Positions 25,180-33,582 of a stretch of 64,000 bases of DNA are shown in pieces. The stretch covers positions 34,636-98,635 of the forward strand of contig CAXTVX010000006.1 in assembly GCA_964247755.1 (NCBI GenBank), in the 5' to 3' direction. Under the pieces are notes generated by a model. The model had not been told where the DNA came from and did not search any database. It saw only the letters and a list, made by a program, of their open reading frames with translations. Position 1 is the stretch's first letter. Each line of letters begins with the position of its first letter. Source of the stretch: Lichenicola sp964247755 (GTDB lineage: Bacteria > Pseudomonadota > Alphaproteobacteria > Acetobacterales > Acetobacteraceae). The position numbers and the translations under genes were made by a program.

Positions 25180-26644
25180 AACGGGCGTGGCGCTGCTGTG
25201 GTGCGGCCTGATGGCGGTCCGGCCGGCGCTGGCGCAGGTGAGCTCGCTCTACCTGATCCAGGACTCCGGCTGGATGGAGCCGTTCTACACCGACACGGCC
25301 GCGCCGTTCCGGCCGTTGCTGAACGCGCTGGTGGCAGCCTCGCACGCCGACGGCGAGGTCGTCGTCGCCGGCTTCGACCAGGACGGCCAGGTCCCGGGTC
25401 GGCATTCCCCGGACGTGCTCTACCGCGGCCGGTTCGACCCGGCGCGGGTCGCGGCCGCGGTGGCGGCGCTCGACCTGCCGCACCAGCCGGACGGCCACCT
25501 GGCCGATGCCGACTTCGATGGCGCGCTGGTGCGCGGCATCGACACGGTCCTGGACGGCCATCCGGGCATCGTCTGGCTGGTCACCAACAACCGCAACTCG
25601 CCCGGCAACAGCCAGCGCGTGGACGAGAACACCCGCGCCTTCGCGCAGGCGCTCGGATCGAGCCCGGCGCTGCCGGTGGTAGTGGCGTATCCGGTGCGGC
25701 TGCCGGCGACCGGGCGGCTCTACAGCGCACAGGGGCTGATCGTGTACGGGATCGCCTACGGCGCGCAGGCCGCGGTCGCGTTGCGCCGATCGACCGCGAG
25801 CCCGGCGCTCAGGCAGCTGTTCAGCGACCCGGCGGTGCAGCTCAAGCCGCTGGACCAGGCGCCGCTGCGCTTCACCCCGGACGCCACCCTCACTCCCGGC
25901 CTCATCGCCAGCCGGGGCATCGACGGCAGCCTGCGTATCGCCGGCGTGCCCGGCGGCCGGGCCTCGAACGTCGAGATCGCCGGCACGCTGCGCTCCGACT
26001 ACTACCCGCACGTGATCGACCGGGCGCGGCTGTCGCTGCGTTGGGACCGGCTGGAGCAGGTTGCCGGCCGCCCGGCGCTGCCGCTTCCTGCGGCGACGAT
26101 CGCGCCGGGCGAGGTCGACGGGCTCGGTCCGGGTGCGGCGCTGCGCGTGCGGATACGGCTGGACATCCCGCGCATCGACCGCGCGCCCGGCCTCGCCGGC
26201 TGGCTGCAGAAGGACGTGGCGCTGCACGGCACGCTCGCGGTCGGCCTGTCGAACCTCCGCCTGTCGCTGCAGGACGGGTTCGTGGCCAAGATGACGCAGG
26301 TGGCGGCACTCGATCAGCTGCCGGGGGTGTTCTTCGACAACAAGACGGTGGCGGCCGCATCGGCGGTGCTGCCGGTCACGCTGGTGGTGCATTATTCCGC
26401 CGTGCCGCTGATCCTGGCACTGTGCAGCCTGTCGGTCCTGCTGCTGCTCCTGGCCCTGCTGCTGGTGCTGCTGCGCCGCGAGCGCGAGCACCTCCTGCCG
26501 CTCGACGGGCAGGTGCGCCGGGTGCGGCTGCGTCCGTTCGGGACCAGGCAGATCACGCTGCCCGCGGGCCGAACCTTCGTCCTGCGCGGCCGCCTTGTCG
26601 GGGCCCCGCGGATCGTGCGACGCCCGGACAGCGATCCGCGCTGA
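25169..26644 (+). CDS. Exported vWA-like protein with C-terminal membrane anchor
   Basis: 491 residues from ATG 25169. A signal peptide ends near ALAQ (20-23). The next 160 residues look like a von Willebrand A fold: strand LYLIQDSGWM (27-36), strand VVVAGFDQDGQ, helix DGALVRGIDTVLDG, strand IVWLVTNNRNSPGNS, strand LPVVVAYPVRL. The MIDAS motif DxSxS is replaced by D32-S33-G34-W35-M36, so metal binding is uncertain. A beta-rich middle part follows, then a helix at about 412-435 and a basic cytoplasmic tail of about 56 residues. It could sense or bind something in the periplasm and pass it to cytoplasmic partners. vWA assignment is by fold pattern, not by a search. Confidence 0.72.
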   Translation: MRARTGVALLWCGLMAVRPALAQVSSLYLIQDSGWMEPFYTDTAAPFRPLLNALVAASHADGEVVVAGFDQDGQVPGRHSPDVLYRGRFDPARVAAAVAALDLPHQPDGHLADADFDGALVRGIDTVLDGHPGIVWLVTNNRNSPGNSQRVDENTRAFAQALGSSPALPVVVAYPVRLPATGRLYSAQGLIVYGIAYGAQAAVALRRSTASPALRQLFSDPAVQLKPLDQAPLRFTPDATLTPGLIASRGIDGSLRIAGVPGGRASNVEIAGTLRSDYYPHVIDRARLSLRWDRLEQVAGRPALPLPAATIAPGEVDGLGPGAALRVRIRLDIPRIDRAPGLAGWLQKDVALHGTLAVGLSNLRLSLQDGFVAKMTQVAALDQLPGVFFDNKTVAAASAVLPVTLVVHYSAVPLILALCSLSVLLLLLALLLVLLRREREHLLPLDGQVRRVRLRPFGTRQITLPAGRTFVLRGRLVGAPRIVRRPDSDPR

Positions 26645-26664
26645 GATCGCGTCCAGGACAGGTC

Positions 26665-27132
26665 ATGCCAGAGCCGTCGCCCCAGACCCCGCCGGACTTC
26701 AACATCAAGCCGCCGGCGGATGCCCTGCCGCAGCAGCCGGCACCGGTCGCGCCGACGCCCGGCGCGATCCAGCCGGGTACGCCGATCAGCGCCGCCGGCC
26801 TGCCGGGCGACACCGGCCTGTCCAGCACCGGCGAGGTGATCGGCGTGGCGATCCTGCTGCTGCTGGCGGTCGCGATCTTCCTCGTCCGCGGCGCGGTGCG
26901 CAGCCACCTGATCGCGCAGCGTGCCTCGCCCTCGGCTGCCGGCAGCGCCGGCTGGGCGCTGTTCGCGTTCCTGCTGTCGCTGTCGGTGCTGATCGTGTTC
27001 GGCCTGCTCGGCGACCTGTGGGGGGCGCTCGCCTTCGTGCTGCCGCTGCTGCTGCTGGTCGTGGTGACGCTGGTGCTGTTCGTGCTGCTCTACCGTTCCG
27101 CCGCGCGCGGCCATGCGCCGCGACGGCGCTGA
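26665..27132 (+). CDS. Small three-helix membrane protein with Pro-rich N-terminus
   Basis: 155 residues from ATG 26665; AGGACAGG lies upstream. Residues 1-50 are Pro/Ala/Gln-rich and probably disordered. Hydrophobic helices follow at about 57-75, 96-116 and 120-143, and the end is basic (RSAARGHAPRRR), consistent with a cytoplasmic C-terminus. It sits 20 bases after the vWA-like gene and 14 before the tubulin-like gene. A role as membrane scaffold for its neighbours is inferred from position only. Family not recognised. Confidence 0.75.
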   Translation: MPEPSPQTPPDFNIKPPADALPQQPAPVAPTPGAIQPGTPISAAGLPGDTGLSSTGEVIGVAILLLLAVAIFLVRGAVRSHLIAQRASPSAAGSAGWALFAFLLSLSVLIVFGLLGDLWGALAFVLPLLLLVVVTLVLFVLLYRSAARGHAPRRR

Positions 27133-27146
27133 GGAACACACTGCCC

Positions 27147-30100
27147 ATGTCCAGCACCCAAGCGACGACGCTTCCCGACGCCGAGCGCGCCAACTCCGAT
27201 CGTCCGGCGGCAAGGCGGGTGCAGCCGACCCTGTTCGTGGGCCTCGGCGGCACCGGCATGCAGATCCTGCTGCGCCTGCGCCGGCGCATCCTCGCCGGCG
27301 ACTGGAACGGACGCCGGATCGACGACCTCGCCCGCTTCCCGATCGCCTCGTTCGTCTACTTCGACACCGACCTGCGTACCGCGATCGAAAGCGACCGGCA
27401 GCAGGCGACCGACCCGCTGGCCCGCCTGGTGGCGTTCCGCGAGAACGAGCGGCTGCAGCACGCGGTCGACGTCAAGCGCTACATGAAGGACATCGACCGC
27501 TATCCGCTGATCGCGGACTGGCTGCCCGTGGCCGACTTCTCGCTGATCAACACCGAGAAGGGTGCCGGCCAGGTGCGGGCGATCTCGCGGCTGCTGTTCT
27601 TCGACCAGTTCCGCAAGCTCACCGACCTGCTGCGCGAGCGCGCCGACGGGCTGCTGCGTTCGGTCGGTCGGCAGGACGACCTCGCGCATCTCAACCTCGA
27701 GATCGAGAACCGGCTGCGCGTGGTGGTGTGCTGCTCGGCCGCTGGCGGCACCGGCTCGGGCTCGTTCATCGACCTGGGCCTGGCGCTGCGCTCGCTGATC
27801 CACCCCAGCCCCACGGTGGAACTCGTGCTGCTGCTGCCCGGCGGCTACCACGAGCACCAGCGGCAGCGGGTGAACGCCAACGGCTACGCGGCGCTGATGG
27901 AGCTCGAGCACGCGATGCGGCCGAATCCGCAGCCGCCCTTCGTGGAGGCGTGGGCCGAGCACCAGGGGCCGGCGGCGAACATCGCGCCGTACGACGACGT
28001 CTACCTGCTCGACACCCGCAACGTGCTCGACGACGGCCTCGATTCGGTCGAGGACCTGTACGACATGGCGGCCGACATCCTGTTCGAGGATTTCGGCGCC
28101 AGCGAGTTCGCCGCCGCCAAGCGCTCGATCGCGGTGAACCAGGCGCAGCACAAGATCGACAACTACGAGCCGCCGCTGCCGGCGCATCTCGGCCGGCAGT
28201 CGCTGCGCTACAGCCAGCTGTTCTCCACCTTCGGCCAGGCGACCATCGACACCAAGAGCCGCGTGGCGGTGGATGCCGCGGCGGCGGTCGCGTCCAAGGC
28301 GATGCTCAAGGCGTACTTCAACGTCGCCCTGGAGGACTCCGGACGCCTGCCGACGCCGGCCGAGCGCGACGACTTCCTCCAGCGGCAGTTCTTCCTGCAG
28401 CCGAGCGCGTTCCACCACGTGCTGCCCGGTGCGGCCGACGCGTCGGCGATCAACGAGCCGTTCCTCCTCGACCGCCTGCTGGAGGACGAGACCGGACAGT
28501 CGGTGCTGGGCGGGATCGACCGCGACCTGCTCGCCACCTACCAGTCGGAGGGCTTCCAGGCTGCCGACCCGCGCAACCTGCCGACCCTGGTGCTTCGCGA
28601 GTTCGAGCAGCGGCATGGCGACGTGATGGGCACCATCCGGCACAAGACCGGCTCCGGGCTTGCCGCCGACCGAATCCTCGCCACCCGGCAGCGGCTCACG
28701 TCGGAGCGGCGCGGCGCCGGCCCGGGAGGCCTGCGCGCGGTGCTGTACGACTACCTCGACCAGCGCGACCGCGGCGGCCTGGACTACACCATCCGTCTGG
28801 TCGAGGACTCCAAGCTGCGGCTGGAAGCGGAGATCGCCCGGCTGGACGAGGTGGAGGCGCGTTATGCCGCCCGCGCCGGCGACACGCAGCACCGCTTCGA
28901 GCAGTCGCTGGACAACCTGCGGGAAGCGGTCAACCGCCGTTTCCCGTTCGGGCCGGACCGCCGCGCCGCCGAGCGCTACCTGGAGCACCTGCGGACCGAG
29001 ACCTCCTACTATCTCGCCATGCAGCTCCGCCGTCAGGCGGCGGTGGAGGCGCGCGCGTTCCTGCGCGAGATGTCGGAGGCGCTCGGCACGCGGCGCGGCC
29101 AGGACGCCGACGGCAACACGCTGTGGGACGGCGCCGTCGCCGAGCTGGTGCAGGGCCGCGTGCTGGTGCGCCACACGCTGGGCGAGTTCGACGCCGAGAT
29201 CGCGCTGCTTCGCGACGCGGTGTCCCGGCGCGACGCCGGCACCTTCGTGGTGCTGCCCGAGGCGGATGCCGACGCGCGTGCCATGCTCAAGAGCGACCCG
29301 GCGGAGATCGAGCGCTGGGCGGCGGAGATGTTCCGCGACGAGGGCGGCTCGCGCACCTTGTTTCCCATCCTGCGCGACGACACGGGGCGCGCCCTGCTGC
29401 TCAACCGCCTGCGCGGCTTCGCCCGGGTGCAGCTCGCGCCGCGCGCGGAGGCGCTGCGCTCGGCGCAGTCGATCCTGCTCGACATGAGTGCGCGCGACCG
29501 CATCGCCCTGTTCGGCCGCGCCATGGTCCGCGCCATGCCCTGGCTCGACGCGTCGTTCGACCATCTCGGCGACAACTTCGCCATGGGCCCGCGCTACACC
29601 CTGCTGATCGCGGTGGACGATAAGGAAGCGTTCGAGCGCAACTTCCGCGCCGAGATCGAGCAGGTGGTGCCCACCGGTCGGCTCGGCATCGGGCCGCCGC
29701 AATATCTGAACTCGGGGCTTCGCGACCGCATCCTGATCTATTGCGAGCTGAGCGGCATCCCGCTCGACAGCATCGATCCGCTGCGCTCCGAATGGCGCGT
29801 CTCCTACCAGCTGGAGCAGAAGCGCCCGCTGCCGCTGCACACCCACCGGCAGAGCGAGCGCTTCCCCGACCCCGTCGTGCCGAGCACGCGCGAGATCGAG
29901 GAGATGCGTCGCAACATGGGGCTGTTCCTGCGCGGCGTCGCGTACGGCATCCTTGCCCGTGGCGCCCGTCCCGGACAGCCGTACCAGATCGACCTCGGCG
30001 GCGGCGACTGGGGCGATGCCGGCACCGAGCGGATCATACGCGGCAGCGGCTTCTCCCGGCACCGCGACAAGGTGCAGACGCGGATCGAGGCGTTCGAGCG

Positions 30101-30752
30101 GGCCTGGAGCCCGATCCAGCTTCTCGCGGCCGCGGCGCTGGTCGCCTGGACCGGGGAGCGTGTCTACGCCGCGCGCCTGCAGCGCATCGGCCCGACCCAG
30201 ACCGACCGCATCCCCGGCCTGGTGCAGATCCTGGCGGCCGAGCTGTCGCGGCAGATGCGCGACCGCGCCGGCGCCATGGCCGGCGCGCCGGACGATCCGG
30301 ACGCGCTGTATGGCCGGCTCCGCCGCACGATCCCGGACTGGACCGAGGCGCTGCCCGGCAGTGCCGCCGACGCCGATCCGCACGACGCGAACACCGATCC
30401 GAACGACCAGCCCGAGGCGCGGGCGCAGGACAAGCGACGGATCGTCCCGGCTCGGTTCGCTACCGAGGCGCTGCAGCGGGTCGCGGCCGAGGCGCCCGCC
30501 GTCGCGCCGGGTGTGGTGTCGGAAACAGGCGTCATGCCGTCCTGGCACCTGTCGATCGCCAGGAGGCTGTCCGGCCCGTTCGGCCTGCCCCAGCTCGGGA
30601 CGCTCGCTGCCGGGGGCACGCTGAAGGAGGGTACCAACGTCCGCCTGCTGGGCGGCACCACCTGGCAGCGCGTGCGCGACGTGCCGGTGCTGCTGGCGCT
30701 GCTGCGCGATACCCTGCCGGAGGACGAGGACGCGCTGCCGGATGACGAGTAG
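27147..30752 (+). CDS. Large tubulin/FtsZ-like protein with a GYF_2-like C-terminus
   Basis: 1201 residues. LFVGLGGTGMQILLRL (29-44) is a Gly-rich nucleotide-binding start, and VVCCSAAGGTGSGSFIDLGL (193-212) contains GGTGSGS at 200-206, the tubulin/FtsZ phosphate-binding signature. This matches the bacterial 'tubulin-like' (Tubulin_2) proteins, much longer than FtsZ (about 400). A long helical middle (about 560-800) includes likely coiled coil (LRLEAEIARLDEVEARYAAR). The last 70 residues (PSWHLS to the C-terminus) resemble a GYF_2 domain, with GPFGLPQLGTLAAGGTL and TTWQRVRDVPVL. GAGGAA is ten bases before ATG 27147. No transmembrane helix. Whether it polymerises or hydrolyses GTP cannot be read from sequence. 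Confidence 0.85.
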   Translation: MSSTQATTLPDAERANSDRPAARRVQPTLFVGLGGTGMQILLRLRRRILAGDWNGRRIDDLARFPIASFVYFDTDLRTAIESDRQQATDPLARLVAFRENERLQHAVDVKRYMKDIDRYPLIADWLPVADFSLINTEKGAGQVRAISRLLFFDQFRKLTDLLRERADGLLRSVGRQDDLAHLNLEIENRLRVVVCCSAAGGTGSGSFIDLGLALRSLIHPSPTVELVLLLPGGYHEHQRQRVNANGYAALMELEHAMRPNPQPPFVEAWAEHQGPAANIAPYDDVYLLDTRNVLDDGLDSVEDLYDMAADILFEDFGASEFAAAKRSIAVNQAQHKIDNYEPPLPAHLGRQSLRYSQLFSTFGQATIDTKSRVAVDAAAAVASKAMLKAYFNVALEDSGRLPTPAERDDFLQRQFFLQPSAFHHVLPGAADASAINEPFLLDRLLEDETGQSVLGGIDRDLLATYQSEGFQAADPRNLPTLVLREFEQRHGDVMGTIRHKTGSGLAADRILATRQRLTSERRGAGPGGLRAVLYDYLDQRDRGGLDYTIRLVEDSKLRLEAEIARLDEVEARYAARAGDTQHRFEQSLDNLREAVNRRFPFGPDRRAAERYLEHLRTETSYYLAMQLRRQAAVEARAFLREMSEALGTRRGQDADGNTLWDGAVAELVQGRVLVRHTLGEFDAEIALLRDAVSRRDAGTFVVLPEADADARAMLKSDPAEIERWAAEMFRDEGGSRTLFPILRDDTGRALLLNRLRGFARVQLAPRAEALRSAQSILLDMSARDRIALFGRAMVRAMPWLDASFDHLGDNFAMGPRYTLLIAVDDKEAFERNFRAEIEQVVPTGRLGIGPPQYLNSGLRDRILIYCELSGIPLDSIDPLRSEWRVSYQLEQKRPLPLHTHRQSERFPDPVVPSTREIEEMRRNMGLFLRGVAYGILARGARPGQPYQIDLGGGDWGDAGTERIIRGSGFSRHRDKVQTRIEAFERAWSPIQLLAAAALVAWTGERVYAARLQRIGPTQTDRIPGLVQILAAELSRQMRDRAGAMAGAPDDPDALYGRLRRTIPDWTEALPGSAADADPHDANTDPNDQPEARAQDKRRIVPARFATEALQRVAAEAPAVAPGVVSETGVMPSWHLSIARRLSGPFGLPQLGTLAAGGTLKEGTNVRLLGGTTWQRVRDVPVLLALLRDTLPEDEDALPDDE

Positions 30753-31371
30753 GACCCGGCACGGCGGCTGGAGCGCCCTGCTGCTGCTGGCAGCCCTGCC
30801 CGGTTCCGCCAGTGCCCAAGCAATACCGCTGGAGCAGGCAGAGACTGTCGTGGCGACCAGGCTGCAGCAGGTGCTGGAAAACGCGCCGGCCGACCGGCCG
30901 GTGCCGTGGCGGGACGAGGCAAGCGGCCTGTCCGGCACGATCGTCGCAGCACCTGCGACCTTTTCCGGGCGCCCCTGCCGCGCGCTCCGCTACACCGTGC
31001 AGGGCGGCTCCGAGCTGCTGTCGGTCGAGGGCGAGCGCTGCCGCGAGCCGGGTGGGCAATGGGTGGCGGGCCGGTTCGCCGACCGGATCGCCGAGACGCC
31101 GGCGGCCAACCCAATGATCCGCGACCTCCAGGGGGCGCTGCGGCGGCTCGCCTACTACCGCGGGGCGGTGGACGGCGTCGCATCGTCCACCCTGACCCGC
31201 GCCCTGCTCGCCTTCGAGCACGACGAGCAGGTGCTGCCCGATGCCGAGCCAAGTCCGGACCTGCTGGGGCTCGCCGACGCCGCGATCGCGCGCATCCCGG
31301 CCGCCGGCTCCTGCACACCGGAGCAGCCGGTGCCGGACGGATGGTCGGCGGCGTGCGGCAGCACACGCTAG
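30742..31371 (+). CDS. Exported protein with 17-kDa-surface-antigen-like and peptidoglycan-binding-like parts
   Basis: 209 residues. A signal peptide ends near SASAQA (residue 26). Residues 53-115 follow the pattern of Rickettsia 17-kDa surface antigen-like domains: W56, SGRPCRALRYTV, ERCREPGGQW. Residues 125-162 (MIRDLQGALRRLAYYRGAVDG) look like a peptidoglycan-binding type 1 helix bundle. It starts inside the end of the tubulin-like gene (11-base overlap) and its stop abuts the next ATG, so translation is coupled. It probably provides the periplasmic or cell-wall part of the cluster. Domain names are by recognition, unverified. Confidence 0.75.
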   Translation: MTSRTRHGGWSALLLLAALPGSASAQAIPLEQAETVVATRLQQVLENAPADRPVPWRDEASGLSGTIVAAPATFSGRPCRALRYTVQGGSELLSVEGERCREPGGQWVAGRFADRIAETPAANPMIRDLQGALRRLAYYRGAVDGVASSTLTRALLAFEHDEQVLPDAEPSPDLLGLADAAIARIPAAGSCTPEQPVPDGWSAACGSTR

Positions 31372-32448
31372 ATGCCGGACGCACCACCATGCCGGCGCTG
31401 CGGCGAGATCCTGCAGGCGCCGGTGTCCTTTTGTCCGTTCTGCGGCATGGCGCAGGCGGTGCCCGCCGCCGCTGCCCCGACACCCATGCCACCGCCAACC
31501 ATCGCCCCTGCCCCGCCGGCGCAGCCGATGCAGGCAGCCGCGCGGCAGCCGATCGTGCCACCCGTGGCCCCCACGCCGCCGCCATCACCGCCGCCCCGCA
31601 CGTCGCCAGGCGGCGCATCGCCGGTCCGGGTGGTCCCGGTGCCGTCCCGTCCGCCACGGCGCCAGCCGACGCCGGCCGCTCGTGCCGCCCGCGCCACCGC
31701 GATACGCAAGCTGGTGCTGGCCGGCATCATCCTGGCCTGCGCCGCGGTGCTCTGGCACCACCTGACTGTCGTGCCGCGCGGCACCCTGCTGGTGCATCTG
31801 ACCCGCCCGGTGGACGGCACGGTGCTGGTCGACGGCAGCCCGTCCGGCGCTCCCGACCGGCCGATCCCGGTCGAGGCCGGCCGGCACGAGGTCGGTTTCG
31901 CCGCCCCCGACTGGAGCACGCTCCCAGTTACGATCGCGCTGCGTGGCGGAAGCACGCGCACCGTGTCGCTGTCGCCCTCGCCACGCCGGGCCACGCTCGG
32001 GCTGGACAGCATCCCGCCCGGCGCCAGCCTGAGCGTGAACGGGCGCCGGATCGGGCATGCGCCCATGAGCCTGTCGCTGCCGCCCGGGTCCTATCGCCTT
32101 GGCGCGGAGCTGCCGGGCGTCGAGCCGGACCAGCAGCGTCTGACCCTGGCACCGGGAGAACGGCGCAGCCTCGGCCTGGTCCTGCAGCCGCTGCCGGTCC
32201 GGACCCTGCACCTGTCCGCGCCAGCCGGCGCCTGGAGCGACCCGGTGACGCTGCCGCCGCACGCGCACGTCACGGTGCTGTTCGGCGGCCCGATCCGGCT
32301 GCGGGTCGGCGGCCGGGTGGTGCTTCTGGACGGCGGCGCGCCGGCCAGCCTAGGGTCGCTCGATGGCGACGCGCTGTCGTTCACCGCCGTGGGCGGCGAT
32401 CCGGTGCCGGTGCTCCTCCTCATTCGCAGCGTCGGCGCGCCCGGCTGA
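31372..32448 (+). CDS. Zinc-ribbon, Pro-rich, membrane-anchored PEGA-like protein
   Basis: 358 residues. The N-terminus has two CxxC pairs (C7, C10, C21, C24), a zinc ribbon. Residues 25-105 are Pro/Ala-rich linker; a helix at about 113-130 spans the membrane. The C-terminal part holds at least two PEGA-like repeats: GTVLVDGSPSGAPDRPIPVEAG and GASLSVNGRRIGHAPMSLSL, each with the strand-turn 'vdG..ig.tP' pattern. This puts the zinc ribbon in the cytoplasm and PEGA repeats outside. Its ATG follows the previous stop without a gap. Last gene of the array. Confidence 0.78.
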   Translation: MPDAPPCRRCGEILQAPVSFCPFCGMAQAVPAAAAPTPMPPPTIAPAPPAQPMQAAARQPIVPPVAPTPPPSPPPRTSPGGASPVRVVPVPSRPPRRQPTPAARAARATAIRKLVLAGIILACAAVLWHHLTVVPRGTLLVHLTRPVDGTVLVDGSPSGAPDRPIPVEAGRHEVGFAAPDWSTLPVTIALRGGSTRTVSLSPSPRRATLGLDSIPPGASLSVNGRRIGHAPMSLSLPPGSYRLGAELPGVEPDQQRLTLAPGERRSLGLVLQPLPVRTLHLSAPAGAWSDPVTLPPHAHVTVLFGGPIRLRVGGRVVLLDGGAPASLGSLDGDALSFTAVGGDPVPVLLLIRSVGAPG

Positions 32449-32462
32449 TCGGCGCCTTCTTC

Positions 32463-33407
32463 ATGCATTCCGTGCTGTCCGTCCTGCTGCCGATCTTCGG
32501 CCTGATCCTGGCTGGCTACGCGTGCGGGCGCCGCGGCTGGCTCGGGGCCGGTGCCACCGACAGCCTCAACCGCTTCGTGGTGCGCCTGGCGCTGCCGGCC
32601 GAGCTGTTCGACACACTGGCGCGGGTGACGCGGGCGCAGATCGACCATCCGTCGTTCATCGCCGCCTTCGCTGGGGGCATGCTCCTCACCTTTGCCGTCG
32701 GCTTCGTGCTCGACTACCGGCGCCCGGTCGAGCGCGCGCACCGGCTGTCCGGCGCCACGATCGAGGGGCTGACCGCGGGCTACGCCAACACCGCCTTCAT
32801 CGGCATCCCGCTCTGCCTCGGCGTGTTCGGCCCGGCCGGGCTGCCGCCGGTGGTGCTGGCGACCCTGCTGACCGTGTGCGCCCTGTTCGCGCTGGCGATC
32901 GGGCTGGTGGAGCTCGATGCGGAAGGCGGCCAGGGGGTCGGCCGCACCGTCCTGAAGGTCGCGGTGGCGCTGCTGCGCAACCCCCTGGTGGCGGCGCCGA
33001 TCGCGGGCGCCCTGGTGAACCTGTCCGGGATCGGCCTCCCCGCGCCGGTGTCCCGCTTCACCAGCCTGCTCGGCGACGCCGCCAGTCCCTGCGCCCTCGT
33101 CACCATCGGCCTGTTCCTGGCGGAAACCGGCGGCCGGGCGGCCTCGCTGCCGGCGGTGATCCGGGTGGTCGCGGCCAAGCTGCTGTTGCAGCCGGCGCTG
33201 ACCGCGCTGCTGGCGTTCCCGGTGTTCCGGCTCGAGCCGCTCTGGGCGCAGTCGGCGGTGCTGATCGCCGCCCTTCCGGTCGGCACCGGGCCGTTCATGC
33301 TGGCCCGGCTCTACAACCGCGAGGCCGACGTCGCCAGCCGCGCCACTCTGGTCTCGACGCTGCTGTCCCTGGTGACAGTGTCGCTGCTGCTGGACTGGAT
33401 CGGCTGA
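32463..33407 (+). CDS. AEC family (auxin efflux carrier-like) transporter
   Basis: 314 residues with about ten hydrophobic helices. The family features are FGLILAGYACGRRGWL in TM1, LNRFVVRLALPAELFDTLA, and GYANTAFIGIPLCLGVFG. AEC members export or import malate, malonate and other carboxylates or amino acids. It starts 15 bases after the PEGA-like gene, so it may share the transcript, yet its family has no known link to the tubulin-like genes. Confidence 0.9.
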   Translation: MHSVLSVLLPIFGLILAGYACGRRGWLGAGATDSLNRFVVRLALPAELFDTLARVTRAQIDHPSFIAAFAGGMLLTFAVGFVLDYRRPVERAHRLSGATIEGLTAGYANTAFIGIPLCLGVFGPAGLPPVVLATLLTVCALFALAIGLVELDAEGGQGVGRTVLKVAVALLRNPLVAAPIAGALVNLSGIGLPAPVSRFTSLLGDAASPCALVTIGLFLAETGGRAASLPAVIRVVAAKLLLQPALTALLAFPVFRLEPLWAQSAVLIAALPVGTGPFMLARLYNREADVASRATLVSTLLSLVTVSLLLDWIG

Positions 33408-33443
33408 GGTCCGTCTTTTGGCGTCGTTTCGCGCGTATAAAGA

Positions 33444-33473
33444 TTGCGTATCGAACTGAATTTGGCGTAATTA
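33444..33473 (+). promoter_or_regulatory. Candidate sigma-70-type promoter of the S53 peptidase gene
   Basis: In an AT-rich island unusual for this window, TTGCGT at 33444-33449 and TAATTA at 33468-33473 are separated by 18 bases, and the TTG start of the peptidase lies 110 bases downstream. The match is partial; no operator is recognised. Confidence 0.35.
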
Positions 33474-33582
33474 TTAACGGTTCGGAAAGATTTCGACACA
33501 CGGGACAGGTCAGGACGGCCGGACGCAGCGCCGCTGCCGGTCGTGACGATGCGCCCGTGTCCGCCCTGATCGGAGAAACCGC

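Noticed and set aside
25198..26664. Open frame within the vWA-like gene leading into the 26665 gene
   Set aside because: The upstream part is a Gly/Arg/Ala-rich shadow; a real start with RBS lies at 26665.
27090..30938. Minus-strand open frame of 1282 codons opposite the tubulin-like gene
   Set aside because: Composition is that of an antisense shadow (His/Arg/Gln/Val-rich, no motifs), while the plus strand carries GGTGSGS and coupled neighbours.
33408..33582. Riboswitch in the AT-rich leader of the S53 gene
   Set aside because: No known aptamer motif; AT richness is sufficiently explained by a promoter.
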